Assembly (NCBI GenBank): GCA_963681505.1
Contig: OY811978.1
Location: 3,467,489-3,531,488, forward strand
Source: Eunapius fragilis
Lineage: Eukaryota > Porifera > Demospongiae > Spongillida > Spongillidae
Reading direction: 5' to 3'
DNA: 64,000 bases
Both the position numbers and the translations under genes were made by a program. Shown here piece by piece: positions 12,240-23,999 of this stretch (position 1 is the first letter of the stretch; the number at the start of each line of letters is the position of its first letter). The notes under the pieces were generated by a model. That model was not told the DNA's origin and made no database searches. It saw nothing but the letters and a program-made list of their open reading frames with translations.

Positions 12240-13790
12240 GAAATAGAATAGTTTTGTATGCTTTATTTGTAAGCAGGGTTATCAGGCTTTCGTAAATATT
12301 ATGAACTTTATAGGTTCCCACATCTAATCATGCATCTGGGCTTATCAAGCACGGGGGCAATTGTCCCCACACTTTTGTCGTAGGGGGCCCCAAAAAGTGC
12401 TGCTACAAATTAACATAGATCAGTTCTCCCCCCCCCCCCCCCCCTCCCTTCCACCTATTAGGGATGTTACAAAAAAATTCAAATCCAACCAATAGAAATA
12501 AAAATACTACTGTCAAGAAGAGCATAAAAAACAAAACTTAATGATACTCAAACACAGCGTAGATGTTTAATATTTAAAAAGTTATCGCCTTTTAAAGAGC
12601 AATAATTTTTGTCATGGACGTCAATGAGAACCGTACGACCCATTCTGCGTATTAAGAATTAATCGCATGAAATTTGCAACGTATTGATGACGTTATACTG
12701 TTGATCTTTCTGTCACAATAGGAAATGGGTTCTTGTATTGAATATCTTTATTAAAAGATAAAAATCATGCAATAATCACTCCCCTTCTCAAATGAATTAT
12801 TGAACAGATAAACTGGCAACCAACAGACCGTACACAATACTTCCCACCTCGAATGAATAAACTGGCAACGAATGAACTAGCAAGTAGCAACCAACTGACA
12901 ACAATACTTCACAAGTGCGCAATCAAAGAATGCATGTATAAAAATAATACACAGAATTAGAAGAATAAATGCATACGTTTAACAATGCACCATTGTTCGG
13001 AACAATAAAGCCGTTCTGCGTGCTGCGCTTCGTAACGCTACGTCTACTTATTGTCTTCTATACCATCGTTCTTTTGTGATGTCACCAATGCCTCATGCCT
13101 TGGGATGGTCCTCTACTGAAATAGGGAACAAAAAGTTAGTCAAACAATATACAATTATACGAGCGTAACAACTAACCAAGTTAGATAATATACGTGAACA
13201 TATACCAAATGTCGGGCGTTACAACTTCTTTTGGAATCGTCAGATTGTCTCGAAATTTTGTCAAACACAAGATAATAAACAGTATAAGGAGTCCAGATAC
13301 TTTTCTAAGTGGTCTGAATCTCGGATCAGGGTGTTCTGATGCGTTCAAGATGTGTCATTTTTAGTAACGGGTAATACTGTTAAGACGAGAGTTTATTTTT
13401 TTGAAGTCAATACAGATTACCGAAGAGGAATCTGTGTACTTTGTCAGTAACTAAGCAACTGCCATAAATGTTACGCCGTGAACCAACAGGAGGTACGCTA
13501 TATCATGCATACGCGAAGAGTGTTGAAAACTTGGACGCAAATTTAAGGAACAAGATGGCGGCCAATTATTTGCAGAATTGTAACATATACCTACACCTAT
13601 GATACGCCCAGTTATCTTTAGTTAAATTTCTTCTTACGCGTCTGAGAAGTAGATGAACGTGGAATCATGGAATGATGAAATTGACGTGCCACATGGTGCG
13701 GTAGTGCAGCATGTGGCATAGCTATCGGCTTTCAAGTCCTGCGTCTTTTCACGAGTACATTGCGTTTCTGCTTGTGTGCACAGTGCAGTT
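12240..13790. other. intergenic stretch with a poly-C run
   Basis: It contains a C18 run near 12427-12444 and AT-rich sequence. Words GAATGAATAAACTGGCAAC and similar recur loosely around 12850-12900. No gene is recognised. Confidence 0.45.
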
Positions 13791-13915
13791 GGGATGTGGC
13801 AGCGAAAAGGTACCTAACATACATGTGATATTCTGAGAGAAACATAGCTAACCCCTCTGCAACTTCTTCCTCGCACTGGAAATTAGTTCTGTCCAAAACT
13901 GAGGAAAGTGCATGA
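13791..13915. mobile_element. partial copy of MITE family M1 (left half)
   Basis: It begins GGGATGTGGCAGCGAAAAGG and continues with an interior block (CAACTTCTTCCTCGCACTGG, then AAATTAGTTCTGTCC) matching 60680-60720. No right-hand inverted end is visible. Confidence 0.6.
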
Positions 13916-14009
13916 GTGCTATCTGTGTTTTCATCAGTCCTACTAAGCTAAAATTTTATCGCCGCAATATACGGTATAGTCGTTAATTGTTTCCACCAAT
14001 TCTATGTTT

Positions 14010-14405
14010 CCAACCCTGCACATAAGAGCAGAACTGCCACAAACTAAGGTGAGTGCTAAAATCGACGTATTCAAAGTGAATTCTGTAATGGGGCATGGGC
14101 ACGCCCCTTTAAAAAGCCTGTCTTCACGCGGTGCGCTCATGACTCGTAGCTAGTTTTGTAGCGTTATAGAATCCGGCTGCATAGCCTATAGTTTTCCGGA
14201 GTGCCTTGCTTTCACTGATGTATAGGCAAAGATAAAATGTTTGTTTCCATTCCCACATAATAGCCGAGCTGCCACCAACTTGAGGTGACGTTAAAATCGA
14301 CGCATCCAAAGTGAATTCTGTATTCATGGGCAGGGGCACGCCCCTTTAAAAGCCCGTCTTCACACGGCGCTCACTGGCTAGTTTTGTAGCGTTATAGAAT
14401 TTGCA
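14010..14405. repeat. two diverged tandem copies of a unit of about 240 bp
   Basis: The blocks at 14010-14175 and 14247-14405 share AAAATCGACG, CAAAGTGAATTCTGTA, GGGCACGCCCCTTTAAAA, GTCTTCAC and CTAGTTTTGTAGCGTTATAG in the same order. Identity is imperfect, so the duplication is old or the copies are independent repeat insertions. Confidence 0.75.
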
Positions 14406-15090
14406 TATGCCTATACCTTGGTGATGAGTTTTCCCGAGTGCTGTAATTTCATTTGTACCGGATGCATTTATTGCTCTGTGACTAATTAATTAGTGGTAGA
14501 TTCTTTTGCGATCGCTTGTGACGTTGTGTCATGTAAGCTTTAATCGAAATGGTATCCCCCCCCCCCCCCGACCCTATTCCCCCCCCCCTTTTTTTTGGTA
14601 CTGATGTATAGGTAAAGACGAAAGACGCCCTGCAAATTCAAATTAAGTGCTAATGCATTTTAATTGTTACAAATTAGCAAGGGCGGATCTATAGCGAACC
14701 TCTCACCCACATTCACCACGAGAGTAGGTTCCATATAGGAATCCTGCAGTATGATGAATAAAAGTGCATATTATGCATGGCTGTGGGCATACAACTGCAT
14801 GCAGTGTGCAAAGCGGGCGTCTTAGCTCTGGCGGCATGCATGCCGATACATGAAACCATGCATAACACAAAAAGATTTCCAGTGTATTGTTTGTCAACTG
14901 TGTTTATAAAAATAACTGCTGTCATACTGCAACACCATCTCGGGTGTGAATTCAACCGCATGACACGAACGCGCACGTTCTGTATAGGCTGAGGTCCGTA
15001 TAACATGACTATTTGTACTTTTGAAGTGCATGTATAAACATCACAAATATATACAAATACACTGTGTTGATATTGAGATTTAATTTTGTT
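14406..15090. other. spacer upstream of receptor 3
   Basis: It contains adjacent poly-C runs and a T run around 14557-14597. No signal-peptide exon for receptor 3 was found, although the phase at its acceptor suggests one exists. Confidence 0.4.
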
Positions 15091-15117
15091 TTTAAAGGAC
15101 TCCATCTCAAAGAACGA

Positions 15118-16092
15118 ATGCCCTTCAATAATGACACCGCCTTCACAGCTACTTTACGCACCTTGAATTTGGTGTACACGGGTCTGTCGTTCGTGTCCTT
15201 CGGTTTGAGCGTCCCCGCCCTCGCACTCACCTGTTTCATCTGCCGCAGCAAGGCAAATGTCACGGCCACGGTCAAGCACACAGAGGAACTCTTTGCCCTC
15301 GCCTCGGTGGTACTAATGTCGGCCACCGCCTTCGAGATCCTTCAGTGGGTGTACCTGTTGAAGGGAAATAGTGCCGGGTGTGCGTTGGTGGGCGCTCTCC
15401 ACCAATACGGCGTCATGGTTGTCCTCGTCTTTGGGGGGTGCGTAGGTGCCCATTTGGTCGGCGTGATGCGGCGACCAAAATGCTTGATGGTCATTGAAGA
15501 ACTGAAACAGAAGAGATACAGACAGATGACCCTGGTTTATGGTTTCACAACATTTCTACTGCCTCTTTTGTTCGTACCGTGGCCAGTGTTCGTTGGGAAG
15601 TCGTACGGGCCGTATGACTACAAATGCTGGCTTAATTCAACGTCTGCGTATGTGTCTGCACCGCGGAACGATTCGACCGTCATCATGACCGCTGTGAACG
15701 AAGCCCTGCTGATGCACGCTTGGGCTGTATTGGTGGCTCTATTCGGTACGGCTTCTGTTTCGTACTCTTATATCACTTTGTACTGTCGCTCAACGAAGCT
15801 CACTTATCATGTTTGCGCGGTCACTTGCGGCATGATGGGTGTACTAACTACGACATTTTTGAACGTCGCCGCCTACGTAGTGCTGGCCGTTCAGGGACGG
15901 GAGGCGGTGACGTTGCTCTACGTCACCGCTATTTGGGCACCGCTCCAGTTCATCCTCGCCGGTGTTGCATTTATGTCACGATCGTGCGTGGTCGGATACG
16001 TCCGCTTCCGGCGAAGGCAGTACACCCCCATTGGACACCCACCTCCCGGTAAACAAGTTCAGAACGCGTTCTTCCGCAATACTCAGCCGTAA
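15118..16092 (+). CDS. seven-transmembrane receptor 3
   Basis: Paralogue of receptors 1-5 with noticeably higher GC at third positions. The coding exon probably begins at a phase-1 acceptor (TTTTTAAAG, exon from 15098), with an unseen upstream signal exon. The first in-frame ATG is at 15118 and gives 324 aa. The frame opens further left only from a GTG. Features: VKHTEELFALAS loop, NSAGCALVGALHQY at TM3 with its Cys, MRRPKCLMVIEELKQKRY loop, LLFVPWPVF, and a second loop YGPYDYKCWLNSTSAY that is longer and glycosylatable (NST, NDS). The C-terminal tail is basic (RFRRRQY). Its role as a surface receptor is inferred from family architecture. Confidence 0.82.
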   Translation: MPFNNDTAFTATLRTLNLVYTGLSFVSFGLSVPALALTCFICRSKANVTATVKHTEELFALASVVLMSATAFEILQWVYLLKGNSAGCALVGALHQYGVMVVLVFGGCVGAHLVGVMRRPKCLMVIEELKQKRYRQMTLVYGFTTFLLPLLFVPWPVFVGKSYGPYDYKCWLNSTSAYVSAPRNDSTVIMTAVNEALLMHAWAVLVALFGTASVSYSYITLYCRSTKLTYHVCAVTCGMMGVLTTTFLNVAAYVVLAVQGREAVTLLYVTAIWAPLQFILAGVAFMSRSCVVGYVRFRRRQYTPIGHPPPGKQVQNAFFRNTQP

Positions 16093-17830
16093 ACCGCGCA
16101 GAAGATGAAGGAGACTAATTTGTGCATCCATGTTTCACGTTTCACTGTAGGCCTGTAACAGTTTAGAATAACAATCAGTTGCATTGACGTCAAGCGCGTC
16201 TTGTGTGTTGTTTGTAAAAATGTTTACGCGTATGAGGCTCGTTGTGTTTGTAGTTATCACAAGCCTGGGGACTCGACTGATAGCGGGCCCCTAGACAGCA
16301 TGGCCGCTAATGACGCAATAATAGTTAGAACACCACGGCGGCCATCCAGTGAGTAGGCTGTCGAAAAAATTCCACTAGACTTGAATTTTAAATTGCATGA
16401 AATTTTCTATTTTGTAGTGTTTGTGACCTTTGGACTATTCCACCTGCGCATGTCCAAGAGACTGCAGGCTAAACCTGTTTGCATGACTGGCTAAACCTGT
16501 TATTGTATTATAGTATTTAAGGTAGTGTATTGTGCCCATTGAATTCTCCTGTACTATAGTGATTGGCAGTCCTAACTGACCCTTGGCTAGACGCTGCACG
16601 TTTAGGTAGCGGGTTAAGCCATACACTACATATTTATAGAACATTGTATACCGCCGAAAAACGGTCAGTAAATCACAAAAACGATGCTATTCGGAAATGT
16701 ACGGTTTATACATGCGTCGAGGTACCGTCTTTCAAATTGACCAGAAAAAGACAACTGAAAACGAACAGACCGAAGGTCACTCATACATCTAAATGTTAGC
16801 GCTTACTGACTCTACAATCGATGGACTCTACGATGTAACTGCAGACGGGCAGTATAGCGCAGCCGTCGTTCTTTGGAATCATAGACTGAACCTCGCAACT
16901 AAACAAGCAAGCATGACGGTTAAAAAGGTAACCGGCATTTTTGGTGGAATATATATTTCTCAGAGCACTTGTTCGGCATTTTTGAGTGGCATTTTTTCGA
17001 CAGCCCTACAAGTGAGTCAACTGAATCATGTGTGGACCTTCCCGGGATGACGCTGCGACCCCTCTATACAGAGCTGGGTTGTATAAAGGGGTCCGTTTAA
17101 AGGATTATGTAATATACATTTATGACACAACAAGCGTAGAGAAGCAAAGCTTACGGGGATTTCGCCCATGCAGACCCCCCCCGCCCCCCCTCCCCCGATA
17201 TCCTGGATCCGCCCCTAGTATTGTAATGTTGCACGCTCCATTTGCTGGCACCTAAATGAGGTCAAACAGAGTCGGGCTTTAGGGCCATAAATGGGTGAAG
17301 AGTAGAATTAACAGCGTAAAAAAAAATTCTACTTCAGATTAACTTTCTGGATGTGTCATTAGGCCCAGGACACCATTCCTTAACGCTAAATCTATAAATG
17401 AAGCTTGCATGCACGCATGTTTCCTTGGGTGTGCATTTCACAGTTGAGTTTGTCATTTTGCCTGCTTTTGGCTGAGGGCATATATAGCATTTGGCACTGG
17501 CAGTGGAAGAATTAGAAGTGCCCAATTCAAACCCCACGTGATGCAATGCATGCACCTGATCAACAACCTTTGACACAAAAACAGGTTATTCTATTGTTAG
17601 TACCTTGTAAGTTATGTGACATTGTAGGATGCGACGGTATGTTCAGTATCGTACTTCAGTTTGTCGAAGCCCGGCGAAAGTTGGTGCGGCCAGTTATAAG
17701 GGCGTCTCCCGCGCAACGCGTATACGCGCAGAACAGATCCAGAATTATAACGCACACCTCAGTTTAAAAGTGTAGAAATTCGCGAACAACTGTATAGATT
17801 GATAATTTGGAAGTGTCCAGAAATGAACGC
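16093..17830. other. intergenic stretch, nothing certain
   Basis: Short open frames only. C-rich tracts occur around 17176-17200 next to GGATCCGCCCC, a word seen at ends of other repeats here. No gene is recognised. Confidence 0.4.
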
Positions 17831-17837
17831 GAGGAAA

Positions 17838-18025
17838 CCCCCCCCCCCCCCCCCCCCACTCTTCCACCCCCGTCAAAAAATGACTCGTGTTTAAACGCGT
17901 ATCTCTCTAGTAACCATGAATTTTTGCGTGCCTTTTTTCAAAATCATTTAAGGAGTACGAAAGAGTTACAGAGATACGATAGTTTAAACACGAGCATTTA
18001 TTTCGGGACGGGGGGGGGGGGGGGG
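17838..18025. mobile_element. foldback element capped by poly-C and poly-G
   Basis: A C20 run (17838-17857) and a G16 run (18010-18025) mark the two ends. Inside, a segment starting GACTCGTGTTTAAACGCG (from 17882) is matched by a reversed complement ending near 17995 (GTTACAGAGATACG, then TAGTTTAAACACGAGC). The whole can fold into one hairpin. There is no coding capacity, so it is probably a non-autonomous element. Confidence 0.65.
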
Positions 18026-18034
18026 ATACGCCCA

Positions 18035-19660
18035 TAATTTTGGGATCGAAAGTTGGTGGGGTGGTTTGAGCATTTATTAATCTATGGTTTGAGTGGGGAC
18101 GTCAAGTGGCGTTACTAATTAATTAGGAGTAGGCACTGCCGGATCTCTAGTAAATTCTAATTAAACGCTAGTAAGACAAATTTTACTTGACACTGGAGGA
18201 GGAGTAAGTGAATCTGTATATTAACAGCTCATAAAAACCGTGTATAAGTGCGGTTAATGGACATGAGGGAACTTGGGTTTGGCGGATGGGGCGGGAAGAG
18301 TGTCGGGGGAGGAAGTATGTGAATTTCCGCTCATCTGTGAGTATATAAACATGTAACAAGCAGAGGCTCTCTCAATGACGTGCGTAGACTACCCCAATAT
18401 TGATATCTGGTAAGGTACTAAAGCGCCACAACGTCATTCACTTAGCGCACCCATCTCCGCTCTCGTGGGCACTGAAATTATATTTTGTCGCAAATATAGT
18501 ACCTCGCTAACTTTGTAAACTCTGTGCGAATGCGTGTCTCTTAAAATTCCTGCAAGGAAAACATAAGTTTTAAAATTTGATTACATAATTTGAAGTATGC
18601 CGGTGGTGTGGCGTTCATTTTCTGTGGAGGAATGATTTTTTTTTTTAAAGAAGAATTTCTATCTCGTACCGTGGTCTACTGACCACATGCTAAGTCGCAT
18701 CTTGCCTCCAAGTTTCTTAGCAATAGTTGCTGTGATGCTAGAAGGGGTGGCTTTTTACCCCATGTGTTTTACCTTATAGGAAACGTTGGGACAGCTAAGA
18801 AAAGTTTTTTTGCATGATATTTTGCTTTGTAAACATTTACTAGGTAGTACGTGGGGCTGCAGTCATCAGAATAGGTCTCTTTGTGCTACGTGAAATCACT
18901 CCAAACTGCCTGTGAGTACAACAGTTGGTTTTATTATCCCATGACGTGGATGAAGTCACAGGTCCTAACAAAGCACTAGGAGTGCATGGCCATTGAACAG
19001 CCACTGTGAATTTAATTACACACTTCCTGTTCCCAGCCAGTTAGAGCAATTTGGTGGGGTTAATCAGATAAATTTCCTGCTGTGTGTTGTCATGAAAACT
19101 GGTTATCTGCTTCTTGAAGAGGTGGTTACACTGTTGCAGGAACATACAAGCAGCTTCTCTTGGAAAGCTGCACTGGCAGTTTTTTGTTTACGTCTGGCGT
19201 GAAGGACAGGTATTATCATAGATTATAGAGCACCTCCGGCATTGAAAAAATAACCTAGCCTACGATAATTATTCATAACTCTATGATAATGATGATGGAA
19301 CCTGTTGAATGGCTTTAATTGCCCCCTTCTTGGTACACTATAATTGAGATACAGCTGGGTCACTGAGCCATATCCTCAGCTCTGATACGTGACCATATAT
19401 GGAATCAGTGTAATAGGTCAAAATTGATTGTGAATTTAAATTTCATCCCCCCCCCCCCCCTCCTGCATCTACCTCTGTAATGACAACCATGTGTTTTATT
19501 CATTGTGTAAATTATTAGAGGTGCCTCTTTCATTTGGTATAGCTGTCCCCTTCACAACCATTTAAATCTTTCCTCGTAACAAAAAATAGGTGAAAGGAGT
19601 TCAGTGTAACGGGGTTGTTTTTCTCCTTAGCCACCATATTATGATGTGATGATATCTTTT
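18035..19660. other. spacer upstream of receptor 4
   Basis: No gene is recognised. A C18 run lies at about 19447. A pyrimidine-rich tract ending in TTTTTCAG at 19664 could be an acceptor for a 5' UTR exon of receptor 4. Confidence 0.4.
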
Positions 19661-19673
19661 TCAGGATAAAGCC

Positions 19674-20597
19674 ATGTCCAATAACTGCAGTGCTGTAACA
19701 CCTGAAGAAAGGCTCACCATCGTTACAGTGCAGACTGCATTGTACGTCGCTGCATTCGTCACATCTGCACTGTTATTTATTACAAGTGCTTGTGTACGCT
19801 TTGGAAAACGCATATCCATCGAACGCACGGAGACTCACTTTGTTGCCATTGGTTGCATACTGTTGCTGTACTCACTCGTTTCATCTTTCCATTGGGTAGC
19901 ATTTTATGAGGACACCAGTAATGCCGTAGCTGGATGCACTGCTGTTGCCATTCTTAGCCAGTACAGCTTACTGTCTCTGCTTGTTGCAACCACCTGCATT
20001 GGAGCTCATCTTCTACTCTTACTCTGCCAACCAAAGTTCCTCAGAGTCATCGATGAGCAGAAAAGACATCGTTATAAGCACCTTGAATTTCTGTACATAG
20101 GGCTCATCATTTCTCTTCCACTTGCTTTTCTTCCATGGCCGTTTTTAAAAAACTTATACGGAAGAACTGGGCACTTGTGCTGGATTAAGGCTAGAGAGTC
20201 TGATAGGCACAACTGCAATGTTACAATTCAAATATTGCCCGGGTTCCTTGAACAGATTGTGCTGTATTACCTCTGGTCATTTCTAGTGTTCGGTTTCACC
20301 ATATTTGTTACTCTGTTTATAATGATCCTAATTTGCCGACGAACAAGAAAAGGCAATGCCAATATCTATACCCTGCTCTTCTACCTTGTTACATTTGTCG
20401 CTGCAAATGTGATTGGCTTATTCATCCGCATATACACCTGGTTTACGTACAGTTCGCATATCTACACCCTCGAGCTTGTCCAGTCGATCGTCTTTCCACT
20501 GCGAACTGTCTTCATTGCAGCTGTGCTGCTCACCAGAGTGTGCTACGTGTGTAGGACCTCAAGAAGAGAATACAAAAAATTGATCCATCTGAATTAA
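19674..20597 (+). CDS. seven-transmembrane receptor 4
   Basis: Single visible coding exon of 307 aa starting at a genuine ATG in good context (GCCATGT). A CAG acceptor nine bases upstream would be compatible with a 5' UTR intron. No cleavable signal peptide is evident, unlike receptors 1 and 5. N-glycosylation site near the N-terminus (NNCSAV). Landmarks: ISIERTETHFVAIG, VAGCTAVAILSQY at TM3, LLCQPKFLRVIDEQKRHRY loop, LAFLPWPF, YGRTGHLCWIKA, and a second loop with NCNVT. The tail is very short and basic. Family role: plasma-membrane receptor, ligand unknown. Confidence 0.85.
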   Translation: MSNNCSAVTPEERLTIVTVQTALYVAAFVTSALLFITSACVRFGKRISIERTETHFVAIGCILLLYSLVSSFHWVAFYEDTSNAVAGCTAVAILSQYSLLSLLVATTCIGAHLLLLLCQPKFLRVIDEQKRHRYKHLEFLYIGLIISLPLAFLPWPFLKNLYGRTGHLCWIKARESDRHNCNVTIQILPGFLEQIVLYYLWSFLVFGFTIFVTLFIMILICRRTRKGNANIYTLLFYLVTFVAANVIGLFIRIYTWFTYSSHIYTLELVQSIVFPLRTVFIAAVLLTRVCYVCRTSRREYKKLIHLN

Positions 20598-20874
20598 CAC
20601 TCTTTTTCCTGTATGTTATTGTTTCATTGGTAATGTTGCCTCTTACATATGGTGATGTTATTAGACTATCTATTGTATGATGTGAGTTTATGATGTGATT
20701 ACTGATGTTGTTTGACCAGCAAAGGGATTATCAGAGAAGCTCTGAACAAATTAGAGTTGGTTTTTGTCCAGATTGCCATTATATATATGAAAACATATTT
20801 AATGTGTTAAGAACTTACTCAAGATTCATTATCAAAACTAGATTGGTTGTCTATGCAATGTGCATACCAGTGAG

Positions 20875-20880
20875 AATAAA
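20875..20880 (+). terminator. polyadenylation signal AATAAA for receptor 4
   Basis: AATAAA lies 278 bases after the receptor 4 stop codon and about 35 bases before an A-run. No closer signal is seen. Confidence 0.5.
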
Positions 20881-20962
20881 GTTGACTGACATTGTCCCGG
20901 ACAAATTTTTGCATTAAAAAAAAAAGCAGTTTCATAATAAAATAAAATGCATTTAAAAAGCA

Positions 20963-22018
20963 TTATGCTAAGAGAGGCATATTAGGATTCAGTTCATTGT
21001 AATGGCGCCTTCTGGGTGCAGTTTTCAGATTCCTCCTGTATGCTCGAAAAATCAGAAGTAAGCTTGCAATAATTACTTGCAGTGGTGTACCTATGGCAGA
21101 CACGTACAACAGCCGTTCTCTGTACTTGTACACAGTATACATCCGGGTGGCTGCGTCCACTATAAATTCAGCAACATTTATCAGAATGCAAATGATGAAG
21201 ACGACCATTACACTGAACAAGGTAGCGGAATTTGTGGTTAAGCGACGGTAGCGCATGCTATGTAGGACTACAATGACGACAATCACCATGGTAAATAGCC
21301 AAACCCCAACTGCCCATGTATGCCATAAGAGGAGCTGTTCAAGGAATCCCCGATGTTCGTAACATTGGTTTGGTATTATCCAACACATGTAGTAACTGCT
21401 CCCGTACCCATATGGATGTGTGACAAATGGCCAAGGTACAAATAAGAGAGGGAAAATAAAAGTCAGTAGGATGTATATCACCAGTAGTGTTCTATATCTC
21501 TTTCTCTTAATATCAACAATAACCATAAGCCATTTTGGCTGCCGAACCAAAAGGCACAGATCAATGCCAATGCAGGTTACAACAACCAACAGAGACATTA
21601 ATGCATACTCTCTGAATGCTGCAACAATGACGCATCCAATCTTGCCTTTGTGGCTGGAGGACAAGAAGACCCACTGAAATGATTCAATAAAGGACACAAG
21701 CAGAAGAGAAAGTGAAAGAACCACAAATATTCCTTCTGAGTACTCAATGGATACTGCCTTCATAATAAATTGGTAGCCAGTAAGCAGAAATGCTGCAATG
21801 TTAATCACCAAAGATGCAGAAAATATTGACGAGTAAACAATATTGACGTTTTTGCTGATATTGGCGTAAGTGTTGGTACAATTCTCAGTTTGCCCTAACA
21901 ATAAATAAATAAGTTACAAGGCATTACCGGTACATTAAGTTATTTCAGTATTGCTATGGTTACCATTGGCTCCAAGTAAACAAGACAGAACTAAAAGCAG
22001 AGTAACCAGTGATGTCAT
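20963..22018 (-). CDS. seven-transmembrane receptor 5, two exons, opposite strand
   Basis: Exon 1 (22018 down to 21964) encodes a signal peptide, MTSLVTLLLVLSCLLGAN, and ends in phase 1 at GTAACC. Exon 2 (21894 down to 20963) starts after TTGTTAG. Joined length is 328 aa. The single-exon reading would begin with a TTG codon, so splicing is favoured. Landmarks: QTENCTNTYANIS N-terminus with glycosylation sites, VSIEYSEGIFVV, KIGCVIVAAFREY at TM3, LLVRQPKWLMVIVDIKRKR, LLFVPWPF, and YGYGSSYYMCWI with the second-loop Cys. It converges tail-to-tail with receptor 4 (366 bases between stops). The exon structure matches receptor 1, showing that the split signal exon is ancestral in this cluster. Confidence 0.87.
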
Positions 22019-22344
22019 ACTGAAACTGTGATGAGAAGGAAATAAACACCAGTGCAATCAAAGCATTGCAGATACACACATTAGGTCATACACCCTGTGG
22101 GCAGGCAGATCTAGCCATGGCTGTACCAAAATATTAAGGACCCCCATCTCTACTGGTATGGCATAACAGCTTTTGTGGTACCACCCTCAGCCCCTCAATA
22201 TGGGAGATTATATAGCTATGGGGCATTGCGCCAGCCTTACAGAATTATTGTCCTTCTGATATGCCTGTAATTTAAATTGCAATTCTGTCTGTGTTCTGAG
22301 ACATTCCTCATTTGGATATCTTAAATTCTCTGGGGGGATGGAAC

Positions 22345-22735
22345 CCCTCACTACCTCATTGGACCCCTCACTACCTATATCACTGGAAACCTCGCTACCT
22401 CATTGGAGCCCTCATTACCGATCATTGGACCCCTCAATACCTCACTGGACCCCTCACTACCTCATTAGAGCCCTCATCACCTCATTGGACCTCATTGGAC
22501 CCCTCAATATCTCATTGGAAACTTCATAATGTCATTTGAACCCTCACTACCTTACTGGACCCCTCACTACCTCAATGGACACCTCATTACCTCATTGGAT
22601 TCCTCAATATCTCATTGGACCCCTCACTACCTCACTGGACCCCTCACTACCTCACTGTCAATGGACCCCTCATTACCTCAATGGACCCCTCACTACCTCA
22701 ATGGACCCTTCACTACCTCAATGGATTCCTGATTA
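22345..22735 (+). repeat. 20-21 bp minisatellite, about 18-20 copies
   Basis: Degenerate tandem units of ATTGGACCCCTCACTACCTC, with variants ending in AATGGA, CACTGGA or ATTCCTCAATATCTC. Open frames through it (Leu-Pro-His-Trp-Thr-Pro-like) are repeat artefacts. Confidence 0.85.
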
Positions 22736-22739
22736 TAAA

Positions 22740-23627
22740 GAACAACAGCCTCTGATACCTTTATGATGACTTCACTCAGTTTCCCTTGCCACTTCTTTAT
22801 AATGCTGGTATAAATATTGAATATCAGTTATACAATCACATGAAGTGGCTGGGAATCATATTTGAAAAGTGATGAATATTTCTATTCTATCATTGTAGTA
22901 CAACATAGCAACTTTCTCATTTGTTATGAATTCTGGAATTGACAATTACCATGTTTGGCAAACAGTGTACTTCAATACTGGAAAACCAATCATGTCAGGG
23001 TACACATGGCTGTTGCAGATAACAACTGTTTCACTTGACCAAGTGAAACCAATTGTCTTCTTCCCCCTACCTGTAGGATTTACTGCTCCCACAGCTACCC
23101 CCTGTCTAATTTTATAAACCCACCAGGTTTACACGTACCATGTCATGATCACACAACCAGGAGTTCACGTGATTGCACGTGAGCATTAACCATTACAAAG
23201 TACACACAAGCCTGATGCTTTTTGAATAAATTCAGAACCGTAATACATGTAGTACTTTCGACGCAAACACATCGGAAACGTTGATCTAATCATCGGAGGT
23301 GATACGGACTTCAATTATTATTCTAACCTGCTCGGCGTGCCGGCCGTTTAACTAAGACTTGCACATCGGTACCCCCCCCCCCCCTATATTTCTAAACCCA
23401 CCTCCTGGTGCAAAATCCTGGTAATAGCTAGTTACTAGTATTCAATCCAGCAGCTTAATATATACGTTCCTCTGAACGTTATTCGCCGCCATGATCCATA
23501 GCAACAGAAAGGCTGTGTGTAGCGGGTTCTCTATCCATTACATTGCATGCGCAAAAGGATGTTGTTCAAACGCTGCAGGACCTTGCGTCATCGAACTTGT
23601 ACTTCTTTCTATGCCCACGCCGCACAC
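22740..23627. other. spacer, nothing recognised
   Basis: This sequence lies between a minisatellite and a CA-rich tract. A C13-14 run sits near 23371. No supported gene. Confidence 0.4.
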
Positions 23628-23724
23628 TCTGAGTCACACCCCACACACACCCACACACACACACACACACGCACACATACACGTACACCACACGCGCACA
23701 CGCGCACACACCACAGACACACAG

Positions 23725-23782
<58 letters not shown>

Positions 23783-23946
23783 ACACACACACACGCACAC
23801 ATACACGTACACCACACGCGCACACGCGCACGCACACACCACAGACACACAGGTACACACACACACACACACACCCACACACACACACGCACACATACAC
23901 GTACACCACACGCGCACACGCGCACGCACACACCACAGACACACAG

Positions 23947-23985
<39 letters not shown>

Positions 23986-23988
23986 CAA
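23628..23988 (+). repeat. compound CA-rich minisatellite with higher-order structure
   Basis: (CA)n tracts alternate with a recurring block containing ACATACACGTACACCACACG, CGCACACG and CCACAGACACACAGGTACAC. The block occurs three times, near 23670-23727, 23798-23853 and 23889-23950. The three overlapping long frames across it are artefacts. Confidence 0.9.
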
Positions 23989-23999
23989 ATGAATCAGAC

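Noticed and set aside
14777-14992. Candidate signal-peptide exon for receptor 3
   Set aside because: The hydrophobic frames here do not end at a phase-1 donor compatible with the acceptor at 15097.
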